From: Marinomonas maritima
Lineage (GTDB): Bacteria > Pseudomonadota > Gammaproteobacteria > Pseudomonadales > Marinomonadaceae
Direction of reading: 5' to 3'
DNA length: 64,000 bases
Assembly: GCF_024435075.2 (NCBI RefSeq)
Contig: NZ_JAMZEG020000002.1
Location: 372,001-436,000 of the forward strand
Numbering within the stretch: the stretch's first letter is position 1; each line of letters begins with the position of its first letter. Of the stretch, positions 51,390 through 59,744 are shown piece by piece. The position numbers and the translations under genes were made by a program. Under the pieces are notes generated by a model. The model saw only the letters and a list, made by a program, of their open reading frames with translations, was not told the origin of the DNA and did no database searches.

Positions 51390-52343
51390 CTACAAATTAT
51401 TGTTTTCAGCAATCGTTTTTGCACACCCTGCAATGGTAGAGCGTATCCAAATATGCCCGGGATCATGTTGTAACAAAGGGCTCCATAGCATTTTTAATTC
51501 CACTGGTGGAATGTCGAATGGTGGTGGTAAGACGACTACTCTGTTGTTGTCTTTCATCAATCGCGTCGCCAATGATGGCAGTGTGGCGATTAGGCCAAGT
51601 TGCTCCGTCGCTCGCATGGCAACATTATAGTTTCTGGTGAATAAACGAATATTACGTTTGAAACCTAAATCCGCCAGAGAGCCATCTACCCAACCTAATT
51701 TTTGCACTTCTTCAGGCTGAATGCCAACACCAACACCAAAACCGGTTTTGCTTACCCAGACGTGACGAGAAGCCAAGTAAGTTTCTAAAGAAAAGTTTTT
51801 GGCAATGTCTGAATCGGCTGGCACCAAGCAGGAAAAATGGTCAACCCAAACAGATTTTTGATGGAAGGACTGTGGCAGTGTCTCGAATCGGTTGATGACC
51901 AAATCGACTTTGCCTTTTTCTACATCATGGAAGCTCACATCACTTGGATTCATGACATCCAGTATGACGTTTGGTGCTTCATCTTGAAGTTTCTTCATAA
52001 GTGGTGGGATTAGAGTCGCTTCGGCGTAGTCACTGGCCATGATGCGAAATACTCGAGAGCTTGATTCTGCTTCGAAGCTTTGTCCAAGGTGAAGCACTTC
52101 ATCCACCGATTGTAAGATGCTTTGTACGCGCGGTTGTAGTTGAATGGCTAAAGCGGTAGGCATCATGCCATCGCTGGTTCTTACTAATAATGGATCATGA
52201 AATAGGTCTCTTAAACGACGTAATCCGTTACTCATGGCTGGCTGAGTGATACCAAGTTGGTTGGCGGCGTGGGTAACGTTTTGCTCCCGTAATAAGGAGT
52301 CCAAATAACGAAGTAAATTAAGATCTATTTTGTCTAACTGCAT
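51390..52343 (-). CDS. LysR-family transcriptional regulator
   Basis: A 317-residue regulator: winged HTH at about 5-63 (NVTHAANQLGITQPAMSNGLRRLR), then a periplasmic-binding-type effector domain (about 92-300). The HTH and FHDPLLVRTSDGMMPT wing resemble the NodD-like LysR subgroup. The effector and target are unknown. It lies 92 bp downstream of the sugar isomerase gene on the same strand and may be read with it. It has no divergent partner, since can is convergent. Confidence 0.92.
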   Translation of the reverse strand: MQLDKIDLNLLRYLDSLLREQNVTHAANQLGITQPAMSNGLRRLRDLFHDPLLVRTSDGMMPTALAIQLQPRVQSILQSVDEVLHLGQSFEAESSSRVFRIMASDYAEATLIPPLMKKLQDEAPNVILDVMNPSDVSFHDVEKGKVDLVINRFETLPQSFHQKSVWVDHFSCLVPADSDIAKNFSLETYLASRHVWVSKTGFGVGVGIQPEEVQKLGWVDGSLADLGFKRNIRLFTRNYNVAMRATEQLGLIATLPSLATRLMKDNNRVVVLPPPFDIPPVELKMLWSPLLQHDPGHIWIRSTIAGCAKTIAENNNL

Positions 52344-52435
52344 AAAGGAAGAGGCCCGTGTCCACTAACGTAGGGCCTGCATCATACTTCATTTTGTATA
52401 TGAATAGAATGATCCCGTTTTATTGAGTAAGGAGA

Positions 52436-53641
52436 TTAAGCTGATTTAGAAAGTTGCTCTATGACTTCATAGCAAGCGCCCATGGTGTGATAGTCGGTTT
52501 TTCCAGCAGGGCTTTTGCAATCGTCAAAGGCTTGGTTGTCTTGAGTTAAAATACGAAACCAAGCACCGTATTGATGATCAACCATGTGTGACCAGCTGTA
52601 TTGCCAAAGTTGTTGATACTTGTCCCAATAATGCTGTTCCTTGGTCGTTATTGCTAACATAGCTGCTGCAGCGAAGGATTCTGCTTGTACCCAAAAATAT
52701 TTATCACCGTCACAAATGTGGCCTTTGGGGTCGTAACCGTAACAAAGTCCACCATTAGTTTCGTCCCAAGATTTATCCCACGCGGTGTCGAATAGTTTTT
52801 TTGCTGTGGGGATTAGCCAATCGAGCGGTGAGCGCTGTTGAATTAAAAGTAATAGCTTTGCCCATTCCGTCTGATGACCTGGTTGGAACCCCCAAGGGCG
52901 AAATAAATGCTTTGGGTCTGCTTTGTTGTAATCCCAGTCGACCTGCCAATCCGTGGTGTAGTGTTCCCAAATTTCACCTTCTGCTAGTGCGGCTTGGCGT
53001 AAGCAAATATTGCTAGCGAGTAAAGTGGCGCGTTTAAGATAATGGGGCTCTTGTGTTGCATCATAGGCCGCAAGAAGTGCTTCGCAGCTGTGCATATTGG
53101 CATTTTGCCCGCGGTAGTCTGAAACGGTTTGCCAATCGCTGGAAATTTCATCTTTGTATAAGTCAAATTTAGCATCCCAGAAATGCAATTCCATTAGATC
53201 GAAGGTTTCTTTAATCCAAGGTTTGGCTTCTTCTACGCCTGCTTTGTATGCCGTGGCGTAAGCGAGCAGGACAAAGGCAAGTCCATAGCAGTGATTGGTC
53301 TCATCAAGATTTTGATCTTTGTTTAGTAACCAAACATAGCCACCATTGTTACGAAGATGGCGCTCTCTCAAATAGCGTAATCCATGACGAGTTGCTTCTA
53401 GATAAGCTTGCTTGTTTTCTGTGTGTTGCTCTTGAGCTTGACAGGCTTTTGCATAATTGAAAATGAAGCGAGTGCTGCTAACAAGATGGCGAGTATCGGT
53501 GTCGTAAATGTCACCGTTGTCTTTGAAGAACTGAAAGAATCCACCATTAAGATCAATGCAGTTTGGATGATAAAACGCCAGAGTAGATTGAATATGGCTA
53601 TTTAAAAAATTGGCAGATTGAAACGCTGGAAAAGTGGGCAT
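52436..53641 (-). CDS. AGE-family sugar isomerase, probably D-mannose isomerase
   Basis: A 401-residue (alpha/alpha)6-barrel protein of the N-acylglucosamine 2-epimerase family. Catalytic-type histidines are visible in WGFQPGHQTEWAKL and KTDYHTMGACYE, and the substrate pocket has WVQAESFAAAA and DRHLV-like R (DTDTRHLVSSTRF). The sequence resembles mannose isomerases of marine gammaproteobacteria and YihS; sulfoquinovose isomerase or an epimerase is the main alternative. It is divergent from a ROK regulator, which suggests sugar-responsive control. Confidence 0.82.
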   Translation of the reverse strand: MPTFPAFQSANFLNSHIQSTLAFYHPNCIDLNGGFFQFFKDNGDIYDTDTRHLVSSTRFIFNYAKACQAQEQHTENKQAYLEATRHGLRYLRERHLRNNGGYVWLLNKDQNLDETNHCYGLAFVLLAYATAYKAGVEEAKPWIKETFDLMELHFWDAKFDLYKDEISSDWQTVSDYRGQNANMHSCEALLAAYDATQEPHYLKRATLLASNICLRQAALAEGEIWEHYTTDWQVDWDYNKADPKHLFRPWGFQPGHQTEWAKLLLLIQQRSPLDWLIPTAKKLFDTAWDKSWDETNGGLCYGYDPKGHICDGDKYFWVQAESFAAAAMLAITTKEQHYWDKYQQLWQYSWSHMVDHQYGAWFRILTQDNQAFDDCKSPAGKTDYHTMGACYEVIEQLSKSA

Positions 53642-53725
53642 AATGTCGTCCTTTGTGGGCGGCTTTGCTGTTTAAGGCAAAGAGCCTGTTTATTTTTACT
53701 AGCGAGATCGGTATTTTGTGAACGC

Positions 53726-53767
53726 TAACTCATCTTAATGAGTTATATTGTTAAATCAATTAGATTT
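53726..53767. promoter_or_regulatory. Candidate operators in the isomerase/ROK divergent gap
   Basis: A perfect 8-bp inverted repeat TAACTCAT-CTTA-ATGAGTTA (53726-53745) is followed by AAATC-AATTA-GATTT (53753-53767). Both sit midway in the 175-bp divergent region, where a ROK repressor could control both genes. Confidence 0.5.
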
Positions 53768-53816
53768 ATTAAATATCAGTAGTTAGTTTACGGGCTTAAA
53801 TATGAGGGTGAGTTGT

Positions 53817-55019
53817 ATGAAATCGTCAGGTAGTACCTCTGAACAAAGCCGTGTTTATAATGAACGGATCATTCTCCACTTGGTTCGACAACACCCAGAA
53901 ATTTCTCGGGTGAGTATTGCTGAGCGCACAGGGTTGAGTACACAGACTATTTCGGTGATTACGTCTTCTTTACTTGAACGACAGTTACTCACTATTGTGG
54001 GTAAGGTAACCGGTCGTCGAGGACAGCCTTCCATTAAACTGAGTATTAATGAAAAAGGCGCTTATGGACTGGGGATTAATGTTGACCGAGATCATATCAG
54101 CGCGGCGTTGCTGGATTTTAGTGGCGCCTGTGTTTTGTTATTAGAACGAGAAGTGTCTTTTCCTACTGAGGATCTTGCTAAAAAAATTGCTCAAGACCTT
54201 ATTGAAGAGGTAAAGGTAACACTGGGAGCAGGTTGGAGTAAGGTTCAAGGGATTGGCCTCGCTAGGCCCGACTATATGGACTCTTGGTTGGATACGTTGG
54301 TCACCGATTCAGGTCAAAGAGCCAATCTTGATGGGCTAAAAGCCGCATTAGAATATTGGCAGTCAGATGCTTTTGAATCATGGTTAGCGGAATTAACCGG
54401 TGTAAGCTGCTTTTGTGAAAACGACGCGGTGGCGGCGGCAACCAGTGAATTGTTGCTTGCTTCAGGTTCGTCTAAAAGACACTTCTTTTACCTTTTTGTC
54501 AGTACGGCTTGTGGTGGCAGTTTGGTGGCTAATGGTGAATGCTATTTTGGCGCGCATGGTAAAGCGGGCAGTTTTGGTTTAATTCCAACGGCCACTGGCA
54601 AACATGGTAAATGGATTCTTGAAGCGTTGTCCCTGTCCTCATTACGTCGATTTTTGATGGCAAATCAAGTCGTGTGGCCAGTCAATGAAAAAGGCTGGCA
54701 TGATGCTCAGTACGCACCGCTTATAAACCAGTGGGCGGCCGAAGTGGCATTAGAAGTCACGCCGGCGCTGGCTTCCGTCATTGCATTATACGATCCTGAA
54801 GCGGTTCTCATTGGTGGGCGTTTGCCCGCGCCTGTTTTAGCGGCTTTAATTGACCGTCTTGAAAGTACCTTGGCGACCCATAGTATGCTGCCTCTTCCTG
54901 AGATCCGTGTTGCTCAAACTGGCTATACCGCAGGGGTGTTAGGAGCGGCTGTATTACCGCTATATGAGACGTTTGCACCACAGCAAAATGTATTATTATT
55001 GAGTTCAAAAGAGAAATAA
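53817..55019 (+). CDS. ROK-family transcriptional regulator (NagC/XylR type)
   Basis: A 400-residue regulator with an N-terminal winged HTH (about 15-70, ISRVSIAERTGLSTQTISVI) and a ROK sugar-kinase-like domain. The kinase phosphate loop is degenerate (GINVDRDHISAALLDF lacks DxGxT), and the zinc motif CxCGxxGC is replaced by GKHGKW, so it is a sugar-sensing regulator, not a kinase. ATG 53817 has the SD GAGGGTG; ATG 53802 lies upstream without one. It is divergent from the isomerase gene and 40 bp before the TyrR-like gene. Confidence 0.88.
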   Translation: MKSSGSTSEQSRVYNERIILHLVRQHPEISRVSIAERTGLSTQTISVITSSLLERQLLTIVGKVTGRRGQPSIKLSINEKGAYGLGINVDRDHISAALLDFSGACVLLLEREVSFPTEDLAKKIAQDLIEEVKVTLGAGWSKVQGIGLARPDYMDSWLDTLVTDSGQRANLDGLKAALEYWQSDAFESWLAELTGVSCFCENDAVAAATSELLLASGSSKRHFFYLFVSTACGGSLVANGECYFGAHGKAGSFGLIPTATGKHGKWILEALSLSSLRRFLMANQVVWPVNEKGWHDAQYAPLINQWAAEVALEVTPALASVIALYDPEAVLIGGRLPAPVLAALIDRLESTLATHSMLPLPEIRVAQTGYTAGVLGAAVLPLYETFAPQQNVLLLSSKEK

Positions 55020-55059
55020 TGCGTTCCGAATTATTCGGTCGCTGCGTGAGAGAGGAAGC

Positions 55060-56568
55060 ATGAGGTTAGAAATACAGTGCGAAGATAGAATCGGCATGGT
55101 GCGTGAAATCCTCGACTTATTCATACCGCATCAAATCGATATGCGTTTAGTGGAAATGGATACAAAGCGGCGTTGTATCTATTGTGGCTTTTTAGATATT
55201 CCTTTTCTTCAATTACAGCGCTTGCTTGCAGAAATTCGTCGTTTGGAGAGTGTTGAAGATGTAAAAACGGTCATTTTTACTCCTTTTGAAAGGGAGCATA
55301 ATGCGCTTTATACCTTATTAGAAGCCTTGCCGGATGGTGTCATTTCGGTGGATCTAAAAGGCGAAATCACTATGGTTACTGAGCTAGCGGCTGAGGACCT
55401 GAATGTTTCGATTGCAGACCTATTGCATAAGCCATTACAGCAATTCATAAAAGGAATCAGTTTCTCTAAAGAGACGTGGGCGAATCCAAAAGTGGGGATG
55501 AGTAAACGGATTCGAATTCGAAATAAAACGTTACTGCTTGAGACGAAACCCTTCTTTGTGTCCGATGATGATGGTATTGAAAACCCAGCGGGAACGGTCA
55601 TTTATTTAAAATCTGAATTACGCTTAGATCGTCAAGCAGCGAGTTTGAAACAGGCGCCTAATGCTGAATGCCATTTAGAAATATATTTCCAATCCGCCGT
55701 CATAAAAAGTGAGTCGATGAGACGTGCGTTAGCCGAGGCGAAAGCCTTTGCGGGAATGGCGATGCCGTTGCTCGTACACGGAGAAGTGGGAACAGGGAAG
55801 CGAGATTTCATCGAAGCCCTATTTCAGTATTGGCATAAACAGCAAGTGGACCCAGAAGCTCAGCTCATTATTCGTCATGCAAGAGACATGACATGCGATG
55901 CTATTGTTGAGCTAGATTCCTTGTCTGGCTGGTTTGTAATAACCGATATTGAGTATTTAGATGAACAGGTACAGGTGGATTTGGCCAATTGGCTTACTCG
56001 ACAACCGAGTGTTGTCAGCAGCTTTGATGCCAGTGTGCGTTTGATTAGTCTGTCTTCCTTAAGTCGGCAACAACTGTCGGACGGTACGACATTAAATAAG
56101 AGCCTTTATTTTGCTTTAGCCACTTTGCATCTTGCTATGCCATCCCTTAGGGAGCGTAGAGAAGATATCGATGGATTGGTTCAACAAGTTATTTTGGAAC
56201 AAACGGAACGTTATCGATTACCGATACCAATCGTATCGAAAAGCGCATTGACTAAATTGGCCTTGTATTCTTGGCCTGGAAACTTAAAGGAACTACAAAA
56301 CATCTGTCTACAGGCGTTGTTGACATTGAAGGGCAAGGCATGGACAGCTGATGATTTGATGTTGCCAGAGTCTTCCACTATGGCGAGTTTGGAATTAATC
56401 AATGATTCATTGGAGATAACACTAAAACAATGGGAGGCGAACCTGTTAAGAACCTTGTACCCAAATTTCCCGAGTACGAGGCGTTTGGCAAAAGCGGTTG
56501 GTATGAGCCACAGTGCGATAGCAAATAAGCTGAAGGAATATGGTATTAATACAAGATTGCCAGATTGA
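55060..56568 (+). CDS. tyrR: TyrR-like aromatic amino acid regulator with decayed AAA+ domain
   Basis: A 502-residue homologue of TyrR: N-terminal ACT domain (MRLEIQCEDRIGMVREILDL), PAS domain (about 80-180, LLEALPDGVISVDLKGEI), AAA+ domain and C-terminal Fis-type HTH (STRRLAKAVGMSHSAIANKL). Walker A survives (GEVGTGKRD near 243), but the following ELFGH region is missing, Walker B reads VITDIEYL instead of LLDEIGEM, and the arginine-finger segment LYYRLN is LYFALA. ATP hydrolysis is therefore doubtful. No aromatic-metabolism gene is adjacent. SD AGAGAGGAAG. Confidence 0.87.
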   Translation: MRLEIQCEDRIGMVREILDLFIPHQIDMRLVEMDTKRRCIYCGFLDIPFLQLQRLLAEIRRLESVEDVKTVIFTPFEREHNALYTLLEALPDGVISVDLKGEITMVTELAAEDLNVSIADLLHKPLQQFIKGISFSKETWANPKVGMSKRIRIRNKTLLLETKPFFVSDDDGIENPAGTVIYLKSELRLDRQAASLKQAPNAECHLEIYFQSAVIKSESMRRALAEAKAFAGMAMPLLVHGEVGTGKRDFIEALFQYWHKQQVDPEAQLIIRHARDMTCDAIVELDSLSGWFVITDIEYLDEQVQVDLANWLTRQPSVVSSFDASVRLISLSSLSRQQLSDGTTLNKSLYFALATLHLAMPSLRERREDIDGLVQQVILEQTERYRLPIPIVSKSALTKLALYSWPGNLKELQNICLQALLTLKGKAWTADDLMLPESSTMASLELINDSLEITLKQWEANLLRTLYPNFPSTRRLAKAVGMSHSAIANKLKEYGINTRLPD

Positions 56569-56609
56569 GTGGTGAGTCAGTCTGGCAAAAGTGGGTCAAT
56601 TAGACGAGT

Positions 56610-56774
56610 TTAGTAATGGCGCTTTTGACGGGGCGCAGGGCGGCGCATTTTTTCTTCACGCTCAATTTTGATCGGTTTAAGCGTTTCTTTTGATTGCGCT
56701 GCGTGTTTCTGGATATTGGCTACCAAGAAAGCAATTGCTGCACAGGCGGCAATGAAGAGTAAAAATTCAAACAT
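56610..56774 (-). CDS. 54-residue single-span membrane protein
   Basis: A short gene with an ATG at 56774, SD GGAGAA six nt upstream and stop TAA at 56610. The protein begins MFEFLLFIAACAAIAFLVAN (one membrane helix, about 3-20) and continues with a strongly basic tail rich in K, R, E and P ending RQKRHY. The charge and the helix-at-start arrangement suggest an inner-membrane microprotein with a cytoplasmic tail. I do not recognise a family. The rest of the 56569-56900 gap holds nothing evident. Confidence 0.65.
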   Translation of the reverse strand: MFEFLLFIAACAAIAFLVANIQKHAAQSKETLKPIKIEREEKMRRPAPRQKRHY

Positions 56775-56900
56775 GGCATTTCTCCAAACTAATTATTCTT
56801 ATAACAATCATGGAACATTATGATCATTGCGTAAAGGTGATTATGTTGTCTTTTAGTTAATGGAGGAGGATAAATAGAAATCAACCCCTTCTCTTTAATG

Positions 56901-57722
56901 TCACAAGTTATACCTTTTTCTTAAGTACCTTGCCACACCATCTTCATCATGATGACCGATGACATTCGTTGCGGCCTCTTTCACGTGAATCAAAGCATTG
57001 TCTGTTGCAAACGCTTCATCTGATGCTGAAAACATAGACAAATCATTGTCGCCATCACCAAACACGATTAACCTTTCGGCACCAATTTCTGCCTTTAGTT
57101 CCATCAGAGCCGAACCTTTACACACATTACTGTGATGAATATCCAACCAGTAGGCGTCTGGATGGTAAATACCACCGCCCGAATATGCGGTTAAATGGCT
57201 GTGTTCTTGGCTGTCTTTGATGATCTTATCGATGAATTCTGGCTGTCCCATCGCGCTTATATTGGTGATTCTTGCGTTATGAGTGAGCTCGGACAAAGGG
57301 TGAAGGCTCATGTTTTTATGGTTACCTAGTTCGTTGGCGATGTGATCGCTTAGGTGACCTTGTAGTGGCGAATGGTAGACTCGATGTGATCCATCCTCTT
57401 CTAAGCAAAAAATGAATGGCGTGATGTCATTTTCTTCAAACGAAGAGAGCAAGTCAAAAATGTGGCTCTGAGACAGTAGGTTTCTATGACGGTACTGATT
57501 TTGTTGAGGATCCCACCATTCGACGCCATTTTTGAAAATTTGCCAATTTGGAAATTGATGCTCTTTAATACAAGCCATCGCGGCAAAATGAGTGCGGCCT
57601 GTGGCGACAGTATAGAAAACCCCTGCAGATTTTAAGCGATCAAGGGTTTCTAGAGTGTAATCGGAAAGCCGTTGATGCCGATTAAGTAGGGTTCCGTCTA
57701 GATCAAATGCCACTAATTCCAT
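56901..57722 (-). CDS. Cof-type HAD-IIB phosphatase
   Basis: A 273-residue haloacid dehalogenase-superfamily sugar-phosphatase-like protein. Motif I is AFDLDGTLL (nucleophile D7, acid D9), motif II is VATGRTH, the conserved lysine is in SNVCKGSAL, and motif IV is VFGDGDNDLSMF. The C2B cap lies between. Cof-type enzymes dephosphorylate sugar phosphates, flavin or pyridoxal phosphates; the substrate is unknown. ATG 57722 has SD GAGGT and gives the standard N-terminus; a 20-residue upstream extension is rejected. Confidence 0.92.
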   Translation of the reverse strand: MELVAFDLDGTLLNRHQRLSDYTLETLDRLKSAGVFYTVATGRTHFAAMACIKEHQFPNWQIFKNGVEWWDPQQNQYRHRNLLSQSHIFDLLSSFEENDITPFIFCLEEDGSHRVYHSPLQGHLSDHIANELGNHKNMSLHPLSELTHNARITNISAMGQPEFIDKIIKDSQEHSHLTAYSGGGIYHPDAYWLDIHHSNVCKGSALMELKAEIGAERLIVFGDGDNDLSMFSASDEAFATDNALIHVKEAATNVIGHHDEDGVARYLRKRYNL

Positions 57723-57822
57723 AACTACCTCATGCTTATTGTATTTGGCACTATCGCATTTTCTAAGCGGGAAGTTCAACAATTAAGACGTGTTTATTAA
57801 AAGGACTTTTCGTAATGGGCTT

Positions 57823-57858
57823 GGGTCACAAGCTTATTGTTATAAGCCTTCGTGACCC
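57823..57858. other. Hairpin between HopJ-family and HAD genes
   Basis: GGGTCAC / GTGACCC with an inner AAGCTTA / TAAGC pairing, right after the HopJ-family stop codon. It lacks a T-tract on either strand, so it may be an mRNA 3' stabilising structure rather than a terminator. Confidence 0.45.
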
Positions 57859-57864
57859 TTTCAA

Positions 57865-58215
57865 TTAGTTTTTATTGACTAAAGCCGTTGCAGTGAAGGC
57901 AATACCATTCCAGCCATTTTCAATGAACTGTCGAATGTTTTGATGATCGCTCGCGGATGGATTTTCTAATACATCAACACGATAAAAGTCACCAAATAAA
58001 TGCAACGTTTGTGTTTCGGTTAATTCATGTATGGATGCAAAAGAGAAAAGCTTACAAGAACCATTATTTTCATTAATGGCATTGTGTTGTTTACCATTAG
58101 TAAAAGCCGCCGCGGTGAAATTGTATTCACGCTCGATAACATCAATGACTTCTTTAAATTGGACTTGTTCTGGTGTGTGTTTGATCTTCTCAATCAGCGT
58201 TTGCGTGCTTAGCAT
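57865..58215 (-). CDS. HopJ-family protein
   Basis: A 116-residue protein of the HopJ family (PF08888-like). Typical features are the VIDVIEREYNFTAAAFTNG segment, then NENNGSCKLFSFA and FGDFYRVDVLENP. Although the family is named after a proposed type III effector, members are widespread in bacteria without such systems, and none is seen here. SD GGAGTT. It follows the MFS transporter by 31 bp. Confidence 0.85.
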   Translation of the reverse strand: MLSTQTLIEKIKHTPEQVQFKEVIDVIEREYNFTAAAFTNGKQHNAINENNGSCKLFSFASIHELTETQTLHLFGDFYRVDVLENPSASDHQNIRQFIENGWNGIAFTATALVNKN

Positions 58216-58246
58216 TGGAACTCCGTACTGTAGATTGTGGGTAAAA

Positions 58247-59440
58247 TTAGTCTTCTAATGGTGGTTTAGCGTAACGTACTGTGACCTTGAAAATAATAAA
58301 GGAAAGGATACCGCAGGTCGCAATAGTGCCTAGCATCGGGACGAATGTACCGTTGTGGAGGATACTGACGACAGCGCCTCCTACCGCGCCCATGGCAAAT
58401 CGAGATGTTCCCGCTAGTGCTGTAACACTGCCATTGTGGTTGCCTGCGCTATTCAGTGCGCCAGCCATGAACCCACTGGCAAGTATTCCCATTGGGCCAA
58501 TAAATAACATGCTCGTAATAACGATAAGCGACAACGGTGGATGGTCGAAAAAGGTCAGTAGAATCATCAACGCCGAGGCGATCAAGGGCGCGTAAATGGC
58601 ATACTTTGATAGTACTTCAGTTCCTAGTTTTTCTACATACCGTCCATTTATAGTAGCGGCCAGCATCATCATGATGACATTTAGGCCGACTAAAAAGCCA
58701 AAATTAGCAGGGTCAACCCCGTAAATTTCGATATAAACAAAAGAGGAACCGGTAATGAAACTCATCATTCCTGCGAAATAAAACGCAGAAGCAACGACAT
58801 AACCCATGACGGAGGGGGTTTTCAACAGTTTGCCGTAATTTCGTGAAGCATTTAAAAAAGAAAAAGGAGTGCGCTTCTCTGGAGGTAATGTTTCAGGAAT
58901 AGTCCGCAAGAATAGCACCATGGCGATCATCGCTAATATTCCCAAGAAAACGAAAATATAATGCCAGCTCCAAATAGTTAAGATGGCTCCGCCTAGAATA
59001 GGCGCGGCCAATGGTGCCAGCGCCATGACGAGCATGATCATCGACATTGTTTTGGCAAACTGATTAATCGACATACCGTCTTTGACTAGGGCGGGGACAC
59101 TCACCGCCACGGCAGCACCGCCGAAAGCTTGAATAGCTCGGCCAACCATTAGCATTTCATAGCTCTGTGCAATAGCACAAAGGAAGCTACCAATAGCAAA
59201 AACGCCAAGTCCTCCGACAACGACTTTACGGCGTCCGATAGCATCAGATATTGGCCCAAATAGAATCTGTAAAAAAGCAAACACCAGTAAATACATACTC
59301 AGTGTCATTTGTATCAGGCTAATATCCGTATCTAGGCTTTTTGCTATGGTTGGAATACTTGGCAGATACGCATCAATTGCCAGCGGCGTCAGACCAGACA
59401 AAAGACCGAGAACTAAAACAATGGAAAAAGTCAGTTTCAT
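58247..59440 (-). CDS. Bcr/CflA-type MFS multidrug efflux transporter
   Basis: A 397-residue, 12-helix drug:proton antiporter. The N-terminus MKLTFSIVLVLGLLSGLTPLA continues into IDAYLPSIPTIA (drug/proton motif), and the loop 2-3 motif A reads GPISDAIGRRKVVVGG. These are Bcr/CflA signatures. An open frame extends 57 codons upstream without homology; ATG 59440 fits the family, although its SD is weak. It is divergent from the ABC exporter gene, with a 304-bp AT-rich gap between. Confidence 0.9.
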   Translation of the reverse strand: MKLTFSIVLVLGLLSGLTPLAIDAYLPSIPTIAKSLDTDISLIQMTLSMYLLVFAFLQILFGPISDAIGRRKVVVGGLGVFAIGSFLCAIAQSYEMLMVGRAIQAFGGAAVAVSVPALVKDGMSINQFAKTMSMIMLVMALAPLAAPILGGAILTIWSWHYIFVFLGILAMIAMVLFLRTIPETLPPEKRTPFSFLNASRNYGKLLKTPSVMGYVVASAFYFAGMMSFITGSSFVYIEIYGVDPANFGFLVGLNVIMMMLAATINGRYVEKLGTEVLSKYAIYAPLIASALMILLTFFDHPPLSLIVITSMLFIGPMGILASGFMAGALNSAGNHNGSVTALAGTSRFAMGAVGGAVVSILHNGTFVPMLGTIATCGILSFIIFKVTVRYAKPPLED

Positions 59441-59744
59441 ACAATGGCTTAATTGAAAGATTAATCGGATTGTTTGCAATAAATTAAGAAGCATATTGAT
59501 ATGCCGGGTAATTATAATCGGTTTGCTTATTATTCGCGGCTTTAATTGTGCAAACACTAAGTAAAGCTTATGGCTATGTATTTTGAAGGGTGGATCTTTT
59601 CTGGTGTTCAATTAGGTAACGTGGTTCAATTTTGCTTCTTTTGGTTAATCATAATGGATCTTTTTTTTCAGATCACTCACTCTATTTTTTCGTTGTGTTT
59701 TATTTTCTGAGCAGTGTCAATTTTAGGGTTTAATAAGGAATACT
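59441..59744. other. Divergent promoter region between MFS and ABC exporter genes
   Basis: A 304-bp AT-rich gap with no supported gene; part of it is open in the MFS frame. The SD AAGGAAT of the ABC gene is at its right end. No regulator-binding palindrome was spotted. Confidence 0.5.

Noticed and set aside
57865..58215. Type III secretion effector
   Set aside because: The HopJ family name is historical; no secretion genes are nearby and homologues are common in free-living bacteria.
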